Shown here one piece after another: positions 41,982-50,801 of a stretch of DNA of 64,000 nucleotides. The stretch lies in NCBI RefSeq assembly GCF_014199325.1, contig NZ_JACIJJ010000001.1:310001-374000 (forward strand), in the 5' to 3' direction. The stretch comes from Sphingomonas yantingensis. Lineage in GTDB: Bacteria > Pseudomonadota > Alphaproteobacteria > Sphingomonadales > Sphingomonadaceae. A program made the translations under genes and the position numbers. Numbering within the stretch: position 1 is the stretch's first letter; each line of letters opens with the position of its first letter. The notes below the pieces were generated by a model. That model had not been told where the DNA came from and searched no databases. It saw only the letters and a list, made by a program, of their open reading frames with translations.

Positions 41982-43271
41982 TCAGCCGAGGATGTGCATC
42001 CACATCGGCTTGCCCGCCAGGCTCTGCGAGCCGGCGAGCTTGTCGAGCGCCTGCGCGACGCAGCGTTCGGGCCCCTCGTGCGTGACGATGGTGACGATGA
42101 CGCCGCCGCCGGCGGTCGCGCCGCGCTGGATCAGGCTCTCGATCGAGACGCCGGCATCGCGCATCGCCGCGGCGATCTCGGCCAGCACGCCCACCTTGTC
42201 GACGACCGCAAAGCGCAGGAAGGCGCGGCCGCGCCGCTCGCCCGGATCGGCGGGCGGCTGCGCGGTGAGGCTGGCCGAGGGCATCGCATAGGCCGGGCCG
42301 AACTCGCCGCGGGCGATGTCGATCAGGTCGGCGACGACGGCGCTGGCGGTCGGGCCGTCGCCTGCGCCCGCGCCCTGGAACAGGAGGCGGCCGACGAAAT
42401 TGCCCTCGGCCACCACGGCATTGGTCGCGCCGGTGACGTGCGCGAGCGGATGGTCGACGGGAACCAGGTGCGGATGGACGCGCTGGAACAGCCCGCCGGC
42501 ATTCGCCTCGGCGAGCCCGAGCAGGCGAACGCGGTAGCCGAGCGCCCCCGCCTCGGCGATATCGGCGGCGATCAGGTTGCGGATGCCGGTGACCGCCACG
42601 TCGCCGAACGCGGGGCTGGTGCCAAAGGCGAGGCTGGCGAGGATCGACAGCTTGTGCGCGGCATCCACGCCGTCGATGTCGAACGACGGATCGGCCTCGG
42701 CAAAGCCCTTGGCCTGCGCCTCGGCCAGCACGTCGGCGAAGTCGCGGCCCTCAGCCTCCATGCGGCTGAGGATGAAATTACAGGTGCCGTTGAGGATGCC
42801 ATAGACGCGCGCGATCTCGTTCGCGGCGGCGCCTTCGCGCAGGCCCTTGATGACGGGCACGCCGCCGGCCACCGCCGCCTCGAACTTGAGCGCCACGTCG
42901 GCATCCTCGGCCGCTCGGGCGAGTTCGAGGCCGTGATGTGCGATCATCGCCTTGTTCGCGGTGACGAAGCTCTTGCCCGCAGCCACGCTGGTGCGCGCGA
43001 GGGCGAGCGCGGGGCCGTCGGAGCCGCCGATCAGCTCGACCACCACGTCGGCACCCTCATGCCGGCCGAGGCCAACCGGATCGTCGACCCAGGCGAAGCG
43101 TGAGATGTCAACGCCGCGATCCTTGGCGCGGTCGCGGGCGGAGACGGCGACGACCTCGATCGGGCGGCCCGCGCGGCGGGCGATCAGCTCGCCGTTCGCG
43201 TCAATCAGCCGGATGACGCCCGCGCCCACGGTCCCGAGGCCGGCGATCGCGACGCGGAGCGGTTGGGTCAT
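41982..43271 (-). CDS. hom: Homoserine dehydrogenase
   Basis: 429 residues; ATG 43271 is preferred over the upstream extension because the NAD-binding motif VAIAGLGTVGAGVIRL begins there. Catalytic region VTANKAMIAHHG, GGVPVI and GILNGTCNFILSRMEAEG are conserved, and an ACT domain closes the protein (AFLRFAVVDKVGVLAEIAAA). Reduces aspartate semialdehyde to homoserine for Met, Thr and Ile. Monofunctional. ACT suggests threonine feedback. Confidence 0.93.
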   Translation of the reverse strand: MTQPLRVAIAGLGTVGAGVIRLIDANGELIARRAGRPIEVVAVSARDRAKDRGVDISRFAWVDDPVGLGRHEGADVVVELIGGSDGPALALARTSVAAGKSFVTANKAMIAHHGLELARAAEDADVALKFEAAVAGGVPVIKGLREGAAANEIARVYGILNGTCNFILSRMEAEGRDFADVLAEAQAKGFAEADPSFDIDGVDAAHKLSILASLAFGTSPAFGDVAVTGIRNLIAADIAEAGALGYRVRLLGLAEANAGGLFQRVHPHLVPVDHPLAHVTGATNAVVAEGNFVGRLLFQGAGAGDGPTASAVVADLIDIARGEFGPAYAMPSASLTAQPPADPGERRGRAFLRFAVVDKVGVLAEIAAAMRDAGVSIESLIQRGATAGGGVIVTIVTHEGPERCVAQALDKLAGSQSLAGKPMWMHILG

Positions 43272-43297
43272 GGACTTCAGCCTCAATTCGTCATGCC

Positions 43298-43385
43298 GGA
43301 CCCGTTCCGGCATCCACCGTGCCGCGCACGCGGCCAGTGCGGCTCATGCGGGACGGTGGACCCCGGAACAAGTCCGGGGTGACGA
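43298..43385. repeat. Intergenic palindromic repeat
   Basis: Long imperfect inverted repeat: GCCGGACCCGTTCCGGC hairpin, a GGTGGACC/GGATCCACC-type stem, and CCCCGGAACAAGTCCGGGG next to GTGACGA. It is related to the dispersed elements at 47546, 54709 and 56870. Confidence 0.7.
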
Positions 43386-43413
43386 AGAATAGCTGAAGTA
43401 GGGCCTAGAACGA

Positions 43414-44367
43414 CTACTTCTTGATGAGCCCGATCTCGACCAGCCGCTCGTGCAGGTAATCGTGCGCTGTGATCGGCTCCGGGTAGCGGTTGGGGCGATC
43501 CGCCGCGATGCAGCCGGGCAGCGTCTTGATGACGAAATCGGGCGCGGGGTGGAGGAAGAAGGGCATCGAATAGCGCGAATGGCCGCGCCGCTCGACCGGC
43601 GGATTGACGACGCGATGCGTGGTCGAGGGGAGGACGTGGTTGGTCAGCCGCTGGAGCATGTCGCCCACGTTGACGACCATCGCCCCCTCGGGCGGCTTGA
43701 CCGGCAGCCAGCGGCCGTCGCGGTCGAGCAGCTCCAATCCCGCTTCCTCGGCACCGAGCAGCAGGGTGATGAGGTTGATATCCTCATGCGCGCCGGCGCG
43801 GACGTTAGGCGCATCCTCGGTCACGGGCGGATAGTGGAGGAGGCGCAGGACCGAATTGCCGTCCTCGACCGCATGCTCGAACCAGTCGGGCGCGAGGTCG
43901 AGGTAACGGGCGATCGCCGAGAGGAGCCGCGAACCCGCACGGTCGAACGCAGCGAACAGATCGAGGAAGGTGTCACGAAACCCCTCGGGCACGTCGGGCC
44001 AGATGTTGGGCGACATGACCGCGGCGAAGCGGTGTCCGGCGGGCAGCTCGCGGCCGATGTGCCAGAACTCCTTGAGGTCCACGTGGCTCGCGCCCTTGGC
44101 GATCTCGGTCTTGAACGGCGTATAGCCGCGCGCGCCGCCGCCGCCGGGGACGAACCAGCCGCGCTTGGTTTCCTCGGGCAGCGCGAACAGCGCCTCGGTC
44201 ATCGCCCAGGCGCGGGCGATCAACGCGTCGTCGATGCCATGGTCGCGGACGATCGCGAAGCCGTAGCGCTGGAACGCCTCGCCGAAGTCGCGGGCGAAGC
44301 CGTCGGGGTCGCGCACCTGATCGTCGAGCGAAACGGGCCGGATGTCGGCCAGCGGGGTATCGAGCAT
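43414..44367 (-). CDS. 2OG-Fe(II) oxygenase, isopenicillin N synthase-like
   Basis: 317 residues. H-E-D (GAHEDINLI) and the later His (TTHRVVNPP) form the iron triad, and RYSMPFF is the 2-oxoglutarate-binding R-x-S. Other blocks (VNVGDMLQRLTN) match the plant-like dioxygenase/IPNS family of bacteria. Substrate unknown; relatives are called oxidoreductases in general catabolism. Confidence 0.85.
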   Translation of the reverse strand: MLDTPLADIRPVSLDDQVRDPDGFARDFGEAFQRYGFAIVRDHGIDDALIARAWAMTEALFALPEETKRGWFVPGGGGARGYTPFKTEIAKGASHVDLKEFWHIGRELPAGHRFAAVMSPNIWPDVPEGFRDTFLDLFAAFDRAGSRLLSAIARYLDLAPDWFEHAVEDGNSVLRLLHYPPVTEDAPNVRAGAHEDINLITLLLGAEEAGLELLDRDGRWLPVKPPEGAMVVNVGDMLQRLTNHVLPSTTHRVVNPPVERRGHSRYSMPFFLHPAPDFVIKTLPGCIAADRPNRYPEPITAHDYLHERLVEIGLIKK

Positions 44368-44523
44368 GGAACGTGCCTGTCTTGAATGGATTTGATGCTG
44401 CCCAAGATAAGGCCACGGGCGGGCAGGCTGCAACCCGGCGCGCCCCGTCACCCGATCCGCGTTTTCGTATGCAGCGCCGACATTCCCGCGTGACCCCCGC
44501 GCGGCCTGCGCTAAGGAGCCCCG

Positions 44524-45756
44524 ATGCATCAACCGCTTGCCGCCCCCGCGTCGCTCGACCGCGCGCCGATTCCGTTCGGCGAGTTCGTGGCGCTGGCGGC
44601 CGCGCTGATGGCGCTGACCGCGCTCGGCATCGATTCGATGCTACCGGCGCTTCCGGCGATCGGCGACAGCCTGGGCGTCGCCAATCCCAACGATCGCCAG
44701 TTCGTCATCACCAGTTTCCTGATCGGCTTCGCGGTCGCGCAGCTTGCGCACGGGCCGCTTTCCGACCGGTTCGGGCGGCGACCGATCCTCGGCGTGTCAC
44801 TGCTGATCGCGGTCGTCACCAACCTGCTCGCGGCGGCGGCGGGAAGCTTCACACTCCTCCTGATCGCCCGCTTCGTCGCCGGGATGGCGGTCGCGGGCGC
44901 GCGGGTCGTGACCGTGGCGATGGTGCGCGACTGTTTTGCCGGGCGGCCGATGGCGCGGGTGATGAGCCTCGTCTTCGTCGTGTTCATGGCAGCCCCCGTG
45001 CTCGCGCCCGCGTTCGGCCAAATCGTGCTGCTGTTCGCGCCGTGGCGCTGGATCTTCGTCGGGATCGCCACCGTCGCCGGCCTTGTCCTCGCCTGGTTCT
45101 GGGTGCGGATGCCCGAGACGCTCGATCCCGAGCAGCGCAGCCCGCTGCGGCCCGGCCATATCCTGGCGGGCTTTGCCAAGGTGTGCCGCGACCGGATGGC
45201 AGTGGGCTATACGCTTGGCGCGACGCTCCTGTCGGGCGGGCTTTTCGGGTTCATCAACTCGATCCAGCAGATCATGGCCGACCTGTTCGGCGCGGCGGAG
45301 TGGCTGACGGTCGTCTTCGCCTGTGTCGCCGGCACGATGGCGCTCGCCAATTTCATGAACTCGCGCATCGTCATGCGGTTTGGCACGCGGCTCATTTCGC
45401 ACAGCGCGCTTGCCGGGCTGATCGTGATCGCCGCGGTGCATCTGGCCGTCGGGCTCCTGGGCCTTGAATCGCTGCCGCTCTTCATCGTGCTTCAGGCGCT
45501 GTTGATGGCGTGCTTCGGGCTGGCCGCGTCCAATTTCTCGGCGATGGCGATGGAGAATATGGGCGGGATCGCCGGCCTCGCGTCGAGCTTCCAGGGGTTC
45601 GTGTCGACTCTCGGCGGCGCGCTGATCGGTGCGGTCATCGGCCAGTCTTTCGACGGGACGACGGTGCCGCTCTATTCGGGCTTCCTGCTGATGGGCCTCA
45701 TCGCATTCTTCGTCGTCGCGGTCGCCGAGCGCGGGCGGATGTTCCGGCCGCACTAA
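44524..45756 (+). CDS. Bcr/CflA-type MFS multidrug efflux pump
   Basis: 410 residues, 12 membrane helices. D1 motif ALGIDSMLPALPAIGDSLGV and GPLSDRFGRRPILGVSLLI (the MFS loop-2/3 motif) and RDCFAGR after the fourth helix are of the Bcr/CflA group. Divergent from the oxygenase. Exports drugs such as bicyclomycin in known members. Substrate here unknown. Confidence 0.85.
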   Translation: MHQPLAAPASLDRAPIPFGEFVALAAALMALTALGIDSMLPALPAIGDSLGVANPNDRQFVITSFLIGFAVAQLAHGPLSDRFGRRPILGVSLLIAVVTNLLAAAAGSFTLLLIARFVAGMAVAGARVVTVAMVRDCFAGRPMARVMSLVFVVFMAAPVLAPAFGQIVLLFAPWRWIFVGIATVAGLVLAWFWVRMPETLDPEQRSPLRPGHILAGFAKVCRDRMAVGYTLGATLLSGGLFGFINSIQQIMADLFGAAEWLTVVFACVAGTMALANFMNSRIVMRFGTRLISHSALAGLIVIAAVHLAVGLLGLESLPLFIVLQALLMACFGLAASNFSAMAMENMGGIAGLASSFQGFVSTLGGALIGAVIGQSFDGTTVPLYSGFLLMGLIAFFVVAVAERGRMFRPH

Positions 45757-45810
45757 GGAACGCGCGGCGGATCGGCCCGTTACCATCCTGCTTCAATCAA
45801 GGAGGGTGCG

Positions 45811-46161
45811 ATGGGCGGACACCGTGTGGGCGAACAGGGCCCGAACGACGACGGCTTCGAGGAAGACGGCTATGACGAGAGCCAGCGGGCCGAGATTCTC
45901 GAGGCGACGCGAGACGGGCCGAGCGACGGCAACATCCTGACCGACCTTGCCCCCGATCTCGGCGACGATACCGCCGAGGAGGAGGATGCGCTCGACAATT
46001 TCTCCGACGACGAGGTCGGCGAGGAGGACGAGGACGTCGATCAGGACGAGGACGACCAGGCGGAGGACGAGGCGCAGGCCGACTTCGACGCCGATACGCT
46101 CGAGAACGGCGACGGCGACGACGATCTGGGCGACGGTGACCGTGCGGCGCTCGAACCCTGA
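45811..46161 (+). CDS. Highly acidic small protein, 116 aa
   Basis: AAGGAGG seven bases before the ATG gives a strong start. About 40% of residues are D/E (GEEDEDVDQDEDDQAEDEAQ), with little hydrophobic core. Typical of intrinsically disordered acidic proteins annotated as hypothetical in sphingomonads, sometimes linked to stress or nucleic-acid chaperones. No signal peptide. Confidence 0.6.
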   Translation: MGGHRVGEQGPNDDGFEEDGYDESQRAEILEATRDGPSDGNILTDLAPDLGDDTAEEEDALDNFSDDEVGEEDEDVDQDEDDQAEDEAQADFDADTLENGDGDDDLGDGDRAALEP

Positions 46162-46208
46162 CGCACACACTTGACGGTCGCGCTTCGGCTTCGGCACCTT
46201 GGGCGGCG

Positions 46209-47135
46209 ATGAGAAACGCGTCGCCCTTGGTCGTGCTGGCGCTGCTTGCGGGATGCGGCGGCGGCGAGGAAGCGGGTAACAATTCGGCGGGCGCCGCCGA
46301 TGCCCCCGCCGTCACGCTGATGAACGAGGAAGCGGCGGAGGCGGACAATGCCGCGCTCGCGCCGCTGCCCGAGCCGGAGGCGAACCTCGCGGCGCCCGAC
46401 GCCTCGCTGCCCGGCATCGACGCGCCGCCGCTTGCCCCGCGCGCGCAGCCTACTGCGACGCCCACGCCGGAGGCTGGCCGCGCCGGCGCGGCGCGGATCG
46501 TTCGCGCCTATTACGACAGAATCGCTAGCGGTGATTATGCCGCTGCACGGGCGATGTGGGACGACAACGGCGAAGCGTCGGGGCTGTCGCCCGCCGATTA
46601 CGCGAAGCGCTTCGACCGCTTCGCCGATTTCAAGGCAGTGGTCGGTCCCGCCGGCCGGATCGATGCGGGCGCGGGCCAGCGCTACGTCGAGGTGCCCGTC
46701 ACCGTCACGGCCCGGATGAAGGAGGGCGGCGAGGTCGTCGAGCGGCGGGGGATCGTGACGCTGCACCGGACCGGCGATATCGAGGGGGCGACCCCCGCCC
46801 AGCAACGCTGGCGCATCGCCAGCGCGGAAATCCTCCCGCGCGCGCCAGCACCGCTTCCCGGGTCGGCCCCCGTGCCAGCACCCGAAGCCGAGACGCCGAT
46901 CATCACCGCACGCTATGCCTGCGAGGGCGGCGTCCGGCTGATCGCGCGGTTCGACAACGCCAAGGACGAGGTGACATTGCGCCGCGGCTATCGCGCGCTC
47001 GGCACGCTGCAACAGCAGCCGAGCGGGTCGGGCATCTGGTACAAGGGCGAAGGCGGCCTCGAACTGCGTGGCAAGGGCAATGCGGCGACGATCACCATTC
47101 CGGGTGGCGCGCCGCTGTCCTGCGAGGCGCGTTGA
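46209..47135 (+). CDS. Hypothetical lipoprotein, 308 aa
   Basis: Signal peptide with lipobox LLAGC (Cys 16), then an Ala/Pro/Glu linker to about residue 95. A SnoaL-like/NTF2-type region follows (RIVRAYYDRIASGDYAAARAM). The C-terminal ~80 residues have YACEGGVRLIARF and ELRGKGNAATITIPGG, a MliC-like lysozyme-inhibitor style fold (C.....l.a.f......l......). The neighbouring thioesterase starts inside its stop. Periplasmic role inferred. Confidence 0.65.
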   Translation: MRNASPLVVLALLAGCGGGEEAGNNSAGAADAPAVTLMNEEAAEADNAALAPLPEPEANLAAPDASLPGIDAPPLAPRAQPTATPTPEAGRAGAARIVRAYYDRIASGDYAAARAMWDDNGEASGLSPADYAKRFDRFADFKAVVGPAGRIDAGAGQRYVEVPVTVTARMKEGGEVVERRGIVTLHRTGDIEGATPAQQRWRIASAEILPRAPAPLPGSAPVPAPEAETPIITARYACEGGVRLIARFDNAKDEVTLRRGYRALGTLQQQPSGSGIWYKGEGGLELRGKGNAATITIPGGAPLSCEAR

Positions 47136-47530
47136 TGGGGACGCCGTACCGCGTCGAGATCACCGCTACCGACGCCGACATCGACGAACTCGGCCACGTC
47201 AACAACGCGGTCTGGGTGAAGTGGATTCAGGACGTCGCCGGCGCCCATTGGTACGCGGTCGCGGCGCCGGGCGACGTTGATGCCTATGTCTGGGTCGTGA
47301 TCCGGCACGAGATCGACTATAGCGGAAACGTCCGCGCGGGCGACCGTGTGACGGCGGAAACCTGGGTCCCGGAGCCGCCGCGCGGGGCTCGCTTCAATCG
47401 CCATATGCGGTTTCTGGGCGAGGACGGGCGCGTGCGGGTCGAGGCCGTCACCACCTGGGCGCTGATCGAGCGCGCGAGCGGGCGGCTGATGCGCGTGCCC
47501 GCGGAGATGGCGGCGCCGTTTCTGGCGTGA
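47135..47530 (+). CDS. Acyl-CoA thioesterase, YbgC/4HBT hotdog type
   Basis: 131 residues. TATDADIDELGHVNNAVWVK contains the ATG...D..GHVNN motif that bears the catalytic Asp in 4-hydroxybenzoyl-CoA thioesterase-like enzymes. The central helix and RxxxxD(Y)..vRaGDRV strand are hotdog-fold. Start overlaps the preceding stop (TGATG). Substrate not predictable. Confidence 0.8.
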   Translation: MGTPYRVEITATDADIDELGHVNNAVWVKWIQDVAGAHWYAVAAPGDVDAYVWVVIRHEIDYSGNVRAGDRVTAETWVPEPPRGARFNRHMRFLGEDGRVRVEAVTTWALIERASGRLMRVPAEMAAPFLA

Positions 47531-47545
47531 CCGTTTAGTCTCCAT

Positions 47546-47572
47546 GTCACCCCGGATCCATTCCGGGGTGAC
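47546..47572. repeat. Short dispersed palindrome
   Basis: GTCACCCCGGA and TCCGGGGTGAC form an 11-bp perfect hairpin with a 5-base loop. Same family as the 43298 element; may act as an additional terminator of the thioesterase gene. Confidence 0.65.
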
Positions 47573-47592
47573 GATGAATGTGCAGGCAAAGA

Positions 47593-47620
47593 AAAAGGCC
47601 GGGGTTTCCCCCGGCCTTTT
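47593..47620 (-). terminator. Rho-independent terminator of rne
   Basis: A 12-bp stem AAAAGGCCGGGG / CCCCGGCCTTTT with a TTTC loop, 3 bases beyond the rne stop codon. On the minus strand the hairpin is followed by a TTTTTCTTT tract. It may also stop transcription from the thioesterase side, since TTTTGCTT follows on the plus strand. Confidence 0.85.
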
Positions 47621-47622
47621 GC

Positions 47623-50334
47623 TTATTCGGTGCCACCGAAGGTGCGCTGCCACCAGCCGCGACGCGGCGGGCCTTCGGGTTCGGTCGAGACGACCGTCGG
47701 CTCGGGATTCGCCGCGGCGGCCTCAGCCTCGGCCTCGATCGGCTGCGCCGCTTCGCCCACGACCGACACAGGCTCCGGCGTGCGGTCGGCGGGAATCGCT
47801 GCTCCGGCAGTAGCATCGACCGGCGCGGTGTCGGCCTTCTTGCGGCGGGTACGCTTGGGCTTGGCTGGAGCCTCGGCTTCCGCGTCGGCGACAGGTGCCG
47901 TCACGACTTCGGCCTCGACCGGCGCGGCCTCTACGTCCGCCTTCTTGCGGCGAGTGCGCTTGGGCTTTGCCGGCGCCTCGGCCTGCGCGTCGGCGACAGG
48001 TGCCGCTTCGACCTCGGCCTCGATCGGCGCGGCCTCTACATCTGCCTTCTTGCGGCGGGTGCGCTTGGGCTTGGTCGGCGCTGCCTCGACCGGCTCGGCC
48101 GGGGTCGCATCGGCGACAGTGACGGCGGTTTCGGCCTCGACCGGGGCTTCGCCATCGACCGGCTCGGCGGCATCGTCGGCGTTGTCGTCCGACGCATCGG
48201 CGGCGACGCGCGACTCGCCTTCCTCGCGGCGACCGCCACGACGACGGCGGCGACGGCGGCGACGCTCGCCACCCTCGGCCGGGGCCTGGGCCTCGGCGGT
48301 CACCGTCTCGGCATCGCCCTCGACGGTATCAAGGGAAGCGTTGCTCTCGCCCTCGCTGTCACCGGCTTCGCTCTCGATCGCGTTGCCGTTCTCGTCTTCG
48401 CGCTGGCGACCGCGGCGACCGCGGCGACGGCGGCGCTTGCGGCCGCGGCCGCCCTCGTCGCCTTCGCCCGAGCGCTCACGCTCGCGGCGCGGTTCGGTGC
48501 GCTCGGTCTCGGTCGCCTCGACGGTTTCCTCTTCTTCCTCTTCCTCGTCGAACTCCTCGATCTCGGGCTCGTCGAATTCCTCGACGATCGGGTCGAGTTT
48601 GGGCGCATAGGCCGGCGGCGGGCCGGACGCCTCGACCGACATGCGCGCGCCTTCGAGCTCGCCGTCGGCGGCCACCTCGACCATCACGCCGTAGCGATCC
48701 TCGATCTCGGCAATGTCGGCGCGCTTCTTGTTGAGGACGTAGAAGGCGGCTTCCTGGCTGGCGCGCAGCAGGAGCTGCGAGCCGCGACCGCGCGCGGCCT
48801 CCTCCTCGATCAGGCGCAGCGCCGACAGGCCCGCGGACGATGCGGTGCGGACGAGGCCCGTGCCCTCGCAATGCGGACAGGTACGGGTGGACGCCTCGAG
48901 CACGCCGGTGCGCAGGCGCTGGCGGCTCATTTCCATGAGGCCGAAGGCGCTGATGCGGCCGACCTGGATGCGCGCGCGATCGTTCTTCAGCGCCTCCTTC
49001 ATCGCCTTCTCGACCTTACGGACGTTGGACGAGTGGTCCATGTCGATGAAGTCGATGACGACTAGGCCGGCCATGTCGCGCAGGCGAAGCTGGCGCGCGA
49101 TCTCGTGCGCCGCCTCGAGGTTCGTGGCGGTCGCGGTCTGCTCGATATTGTGCTCGCGCGTCGAACGGCCCGAGTTGATGTCGATCGACACCAGCGCCTC
49201 GGTCGGGTTGATGACGAGATAGCCGCCCGACTTCAGCTGGACGACGGGGTGGTACATCGCCGCCAGCTGATCCTCGACGCCGAAGCGCTGGAAGAGCGGG
49301 ACCGCGTCGGAATATTGCTTCACCCGCCGCGCATGGCTGGGCATCAGCAGCTTCATGAAGTCCTTGGCGTGGCGGTATCCTTCCTCGCCCTCGACGATCA
49401 CCTCGTCGATCTCGCGATTGTAGATATCTCGGATCGCCCGCTTGATGAGGTCGCTGTCGCCATAGACGAGCGCGGGCGCCGACGACTTCAGCGTATTCTC
49501 GCGGATCCCGTCCCACAGGCGGGCGAGATAGTCGAAGTCGCGCTTGATCTCTGTCTTGGTGCGCTGGAGGCCCGCGGTGCGTACGATGCAGCCCATGGTC
49601 GAGGGCAGCTTCATGTCGGCCATGATCGCCTTCAGCCGCTTGCGGTCGGCCGCCGACGAAATCTTGCGGCTGATGCCGCCGCCATGCGCGGTGTTGGGCA
49701 TGAGGACGCAGTAACGGCCGGCGAGCGACAGATAGGTGGTCAGCGCCGCACCCTTGTTGCCGCGCTCTTCCTTGACGACCTGAACCAGCAGCACCTGGCG
49801 GCGGCGGATCACATCCTGGATCTTGTAGCGGCGGCGCAGGTTCATGCGGCGCTGGCGCAGCGCCTCTGCCGGGTCGTCGCCATTGCCCTTCTTGCGGCGC
49901 GGGGCGGGGCCGCCCTCTTCGCCGCCATGCTCGCCGTCGTGCTCGGCCTCTTCCTCGTCGTCGCCGGGACGCTCGAGCACCTCGACGTCGCCGTCCTCGT
50001 CGTCGTCATGATCCTCAGCGGCGCGCAGCGCGGCCTCTTCGGCGGCATGCTCGGCCTCTTCGGCGAGCAGGGCGTCGCGATCCTCCTTGGGGATCTGATA
50101 ATAATCGGGATGAATTTCGGAAAAGGCGAGGAAGCCGTGGCGGTTGCCGCCGTAATCGACGAACGCGGCCTGGAGCGACGGCTCGACGCGCGTCACCTTG
50201 GCCAGATAGATATTCCCCTTGAGCTGCTTTCGCTCGGCCGACTCGAAGTCGAATTCCTCGATGCGGTTACCCTGGACGACGGCGACGCGGGTTTCCTCCC
50301 GGTGCCGTGCGTCGATCAACATGCGTGTTGCCAT
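47623..50334 (-). CDS. rne: Ribonuclease E
   Basis: 903 residues. N-terminal S1 domain (NIYLAKVTRVEPSLQAAFVD) with a charged insertion at about residues 95-160. RNase H-like/DNase I-like catalytic region with the metal-binding Asp (VVIDFIDM), the Zn-link CPHCEGTG, then a large disordered Arg/Glu C-terminal scaffold with three 35-residue repeats of PKRTRRKKAD. It is the core endonuclease of mRNA decay. A long GC-rich leader precedes it; in several bacteria rne is autoregulated through its 5' UTR, and here this is unproven. Confidence 0.96.
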   Translation of the reverse strand: MATRMLIDARHREETRVAVVQGNRIEEFDFESAERKQLKGNIYLAKVTRVEPSLQAAFVDYGGNRHGFLAFSEIHPDYYQIPKEDRDALLAEEAEHAAEEAALRAAEDHDDDEDGDVEVLERPGDDEEEAEHDGEHGGEEGGPAPRRKKGNGDDPAEALRQRRMNLRRRYKIQDVIRRRQVLLVQVVKEERGNKGAALTTYLSLAGRYCVLMPNTAHGGGISRKISSAADRKRLKAIMADMKLPSTMGCIVRTAGLQRTKTEIKRDFDYLARLWDGIRENTLKSSAPALVYGDSDLIKRAIRDIYNREIDEVIVEGEEGYRHAKDFMKLLMPSHARRVKQYSDAVPLFQRFGVEDQLAAMYHPVVQLKSGGYLVINPTEALVSIDINSGRSTREHNIEQTATATNLEAAHEIARQLRLRDMAGLVVIDFIDMDHSSNVRKVEKAMKEALKNDRARIQVGRISAFGLMEMSRQRLRTGVLEASTRTCPHCEGTGLVRTASSAGLSALRLIEEEAARGRGSQLLLRASQEAAFYVLNKKRADIAEIEDRYGVMVEVAADGELEGARMSVEASGPPPAYAPKLDPIVEEFDEPEIEEFDEEEEEEETVEATETERTEPRRERERSGEGDEGGRGRKRRRRRGRRGRQREDENGNAIESEAGDSEGESNASLDTVEGDAETVTAEAQAPAEGGERRRRRRRRRGGRREEGESRVAADASDDNADDAAEPVDGEAPVEAETAVTVADATPAEPVEAAPTKPKRTRRKKADVEAAPIEAEVEAAPVADAQAEAPAKPKRTRRKKADVEAAPVEAEVVTAPVADAEAEAPAKPKRTRRKKADTAPVDATAGAAIPADRTPEPVSVVGEAAQPIEAEAEAAAANPEPTVVSTEPEGPPRRGWWQRTFGGTE
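47836..48075 (-). repeat. Three 105-bp tandem repeats in rne 3' region
   Basis: Near-identical blocks begin at 47836, 47941 and 48046 (plus-strand start CTTCTTGCGGCG), exactly 105 bases apart, so each repeat is 35 codons and keeps frame. They encode KPKRTRRKKAD plus an acidic spacer in the RNase E scaffold. Confidence 0.85.
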
Positions 50335-50801
50335 TCAAAACTCTCCGCGGCGCCGGCGGCGCGTGGCCGGCCGGGCGCCGATGCGATGGATTGGCCCCTG
50401 CGCGCATCGCGTCGGGGACCGTTCGATGTGGATGAAGTGCCTCTGCTGCCGCAGACTGGCCGGGGCGTTCGCCCGGCAGCGTCCGTGCCACGCGCCGGCC
50501 CGTGGGGGCGGCGGGGTGGCGAAGGACGGAAACAAGCCTCATTGCAGCGTCAACCTGTGAGCGCCCGACCCCGTGAAGCACGCCGGATCGGGCGGATGTC
50601 CCGACATGGCCCTGCATCAAACCTCGACGCGCCAGTATCGGTAACATGCGACGTAGCACCGGGTCGCCCGCGCATCAACCGGCGCAATTCTGCCGCCCTG
50701 CCGGCAAAATCGTGCCGAACGCCGCGTTAACCGCGCCGTTTCACCTCACTCCAAGGGGTCATCGCTAACCCTCTAGCCAACGAAAAGGGGCTTTCAGGGC
50801 G
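50335..50801. other. Divergent leader region of rne and the amidase gene
   Basis: 467 bases with no gene. Contains several strong GC hairpins, e.g. around 50,455-50,490. It must contain the promoter(s) of rne on the left and of the amidase gene on the right, and probably a long structured rne 5' UTR. No known RNA family can be assigned by eye. Confidence 0.5.

Noticed and set aside
47836..48075. CRISPR-like array
   Set aside because: The 105-bp repeats are coding, in frame in rne, and have no unique spacers of 30-40 bases.
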